Positions 63,415-64,000 of a DNA stretch of 64,000 nt are shown here, piece by piece. The notes below the pieces were generated by a model. It was given only the letters and a program-made list of their open reading frames with translations, did no database searches and had not been told where the DNA came from. Position numbers and translations under genes: made by a program. Numbering within the stretch: position 1 is the stretch's first letter; the number at the start of each line of letters is the position of its first letter. Origin of the DNA: Chloroflexota bacterium (lineage in GTDB: Bacteria; Chloroflexota; UBA6077; FW602-bin22). Location of the stretch: NCBI GenBank assembly GCA_004297775.1, contig SCUE01000004.1, forward strand, positions 1 to 64,000, given 5' to 3'.

Positions 63415-64000
63415 CTACGCGGTATGAACGCTCCAGGCATGTTCGAGGATCGGGCGCACGCGCTCGGCGAAGAGGAGCAGCGAGCGTTCGACCTGGTCGA
63501 CCGTCGTGCCAGCCCAGCGCGGCCGCACGTTCAACGTCGTGAACGGCAACTCGCGACGAAGCGCAATCATCGCGTCGGCGACTCTCTCCGGCGATCCGAC
63601 CACAAAGCGAATCGCCTCGGCGCGATCGCGATCGGTCTCGGGAACGCTGGATTCCTCGGCTCGTGCCCGACGATTCTCGCGATACAGGATGTCGATCGCC
63701 GGCGCGAACTCATCGAGCGCTTGTCGATCAGTCTCGGCCACGTACAGGGGTGCGCTGGCGGCGATCCGTTCCGAACCGGGGGCGTTACTCTCGGCGCGTC
63801 CGGCCCGGTACGCCGCCACGACTTCGCGCAATTCGGGCAGTGCGCGCATGTTCGACAACTGCAGGCCGTACCCGCGACGACCGGCCAGACGCGCCGTATC
63901 GGTACTATTCGCGCCGATCCACGTGCGCGCGCGCAGGTCGGCCGCCGGGACCGGCAGCATGCCAGGCGCGTTCAGCGTGTAGTGGGGTCCGCTCCACGCG
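63415..64000 (-). CDS. Luciferase-like (LLM class) flavin-dependent oxidoreductase, partial
   Basis: The C-terminal 194 residues of an F420- or FMN-dependent oxidoreductase; the start lies beyond the right edge of the window. GPHYTLNAPGMLPVPAADLR and RARTWIGANSTDTARLAGRR match the segment 'Y-x-L ... P-x-P-x-WIGG' of the family, and VVGSPERVADAMIAL is the typical late motif. Which flavin and which substrate cannot be told. It lies 37 bp upstream of the VWA gene on the same strand, so it may be its operon partner. Confidence 0.85.
   Translation of the reverse strand, partial: AWSGPHYTLNAPGMLPVPAADLRARTWIGANSTDTARLAGRRGYGLQLSNMRALPELREVVAAYRAGRAESNAPGSERIAASAPLYVAETDRQALDEFAPAIDILYRENRRARAEESSVPETDRDRAEAIRFVVGSPERVADAMIALRRELPFTTLNVRPRWAGTTVDQVERSLLLFAERVRPILEHAWSVHTA

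Noticed and set aside
1..64000. tRNA, rRNA, CRISPR array, insertion sequence or prophage
   Set aside because: I saw no T-arm-like GTTCGA context with a cloverleaf, no regularly spaced repeats, no transposase motifs and no phage structural genes. A covariance-model scan would be decisive.

Overview
The window looks like a chromosomal segment of a high-GC, Gram-variable bacterium, most likely a member of the Chloroflexota. This placement is inferred from three things: the recA-recX-rny order, the many exported proteins with Thr/Pro linkers, and Tat-lipoprotein sugar-binding proteins with Ala/Pro/Lys linkers. A marker-gene tree was not possible here. No rRNA, tRNA, CRISPR array, insertion sequence or prophage is visible. 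The only mobile-type element is a small vapBC toxin-antitoxin pair.

Layout. 1-7.7 kb: the tail of an unknown membrane protein, an EamA exporter, a membrane-anchored Thr/Pro protein, gyrA with a very long tail, secG, and an orphan family-5 substrate-binding protein. 7.7-13.8 kb: a sugar ABC importer without its ATPase gene (two permeases and a binding protein), diverging from lon, which ends at a perfect hairpin terminator. 13.8-18.2 kb: a secreted charged protein, an RlmD-type 23S rRNA methyltransferase, an aldo/keto reductase, and vapBC with a strikingly periodic operator. 18.2-25.4 kb: an exported nuclease coupled to a GT-C-like membrane protein, two divergent zinc-ribbon microproteins, an HD phosphohydrolase, a DUF4352-like protein, two coupled very small genes, and maf. 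25.4-32.2 kb: rny, recX, recA, an amidohydrolase, a GNAT acetyltransferase and ftsY on the minus strand, diverging from an HD-domain gene. 32.2-35.5 kb: a second sugar ABC importer, again without an ATPase. 35.6-38.4 kb: a NarL/LiaS-type two-component system overlapping a Qng1-type queuosine salvage glycosylase. 38.4-44.8 kb: two beta-propeller-like proteins, gmd, an XRE regulator sharing a promoter region with gmd, and a large alpha/beta hydrolase. 45-49 kb: 2-oxoacid:ferredoxin oxidoreductase (korAB) and a class III aminotransferase. 49-53.8 kb: a minus-strand run of a multi-cluster FAD/Fe-S oxidoreductase, a SufR-like regulator, a PIG-L deacetylase and an Mrp Fe-S carrier. 53.8-64 kb: an M23 peptidase, small and exported unknowns, a three-domain IspG, a zinc alcohol dehydrogenase, a lipoprotein, an amidase, a VWA protein, and a luciferase-like oxidoreductase cut by the window end.

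Common themes. Many genes overlap by 4 bp (GTGA) or follow each other closely, so coupled translation is widespread. Several genes have a -10 box, often of the extended TGn type, only 6-10 nt before the start codon, which suggests leaderless mRNAs. The best candidates for new biology are: the Fe-S redox run at 49-53.8 kb; the GyrA tail, which is acidic and then strongly basic; the 20-bp-phased vapBC operator; and the cryptic small genes around 22 and 24.5 kb.
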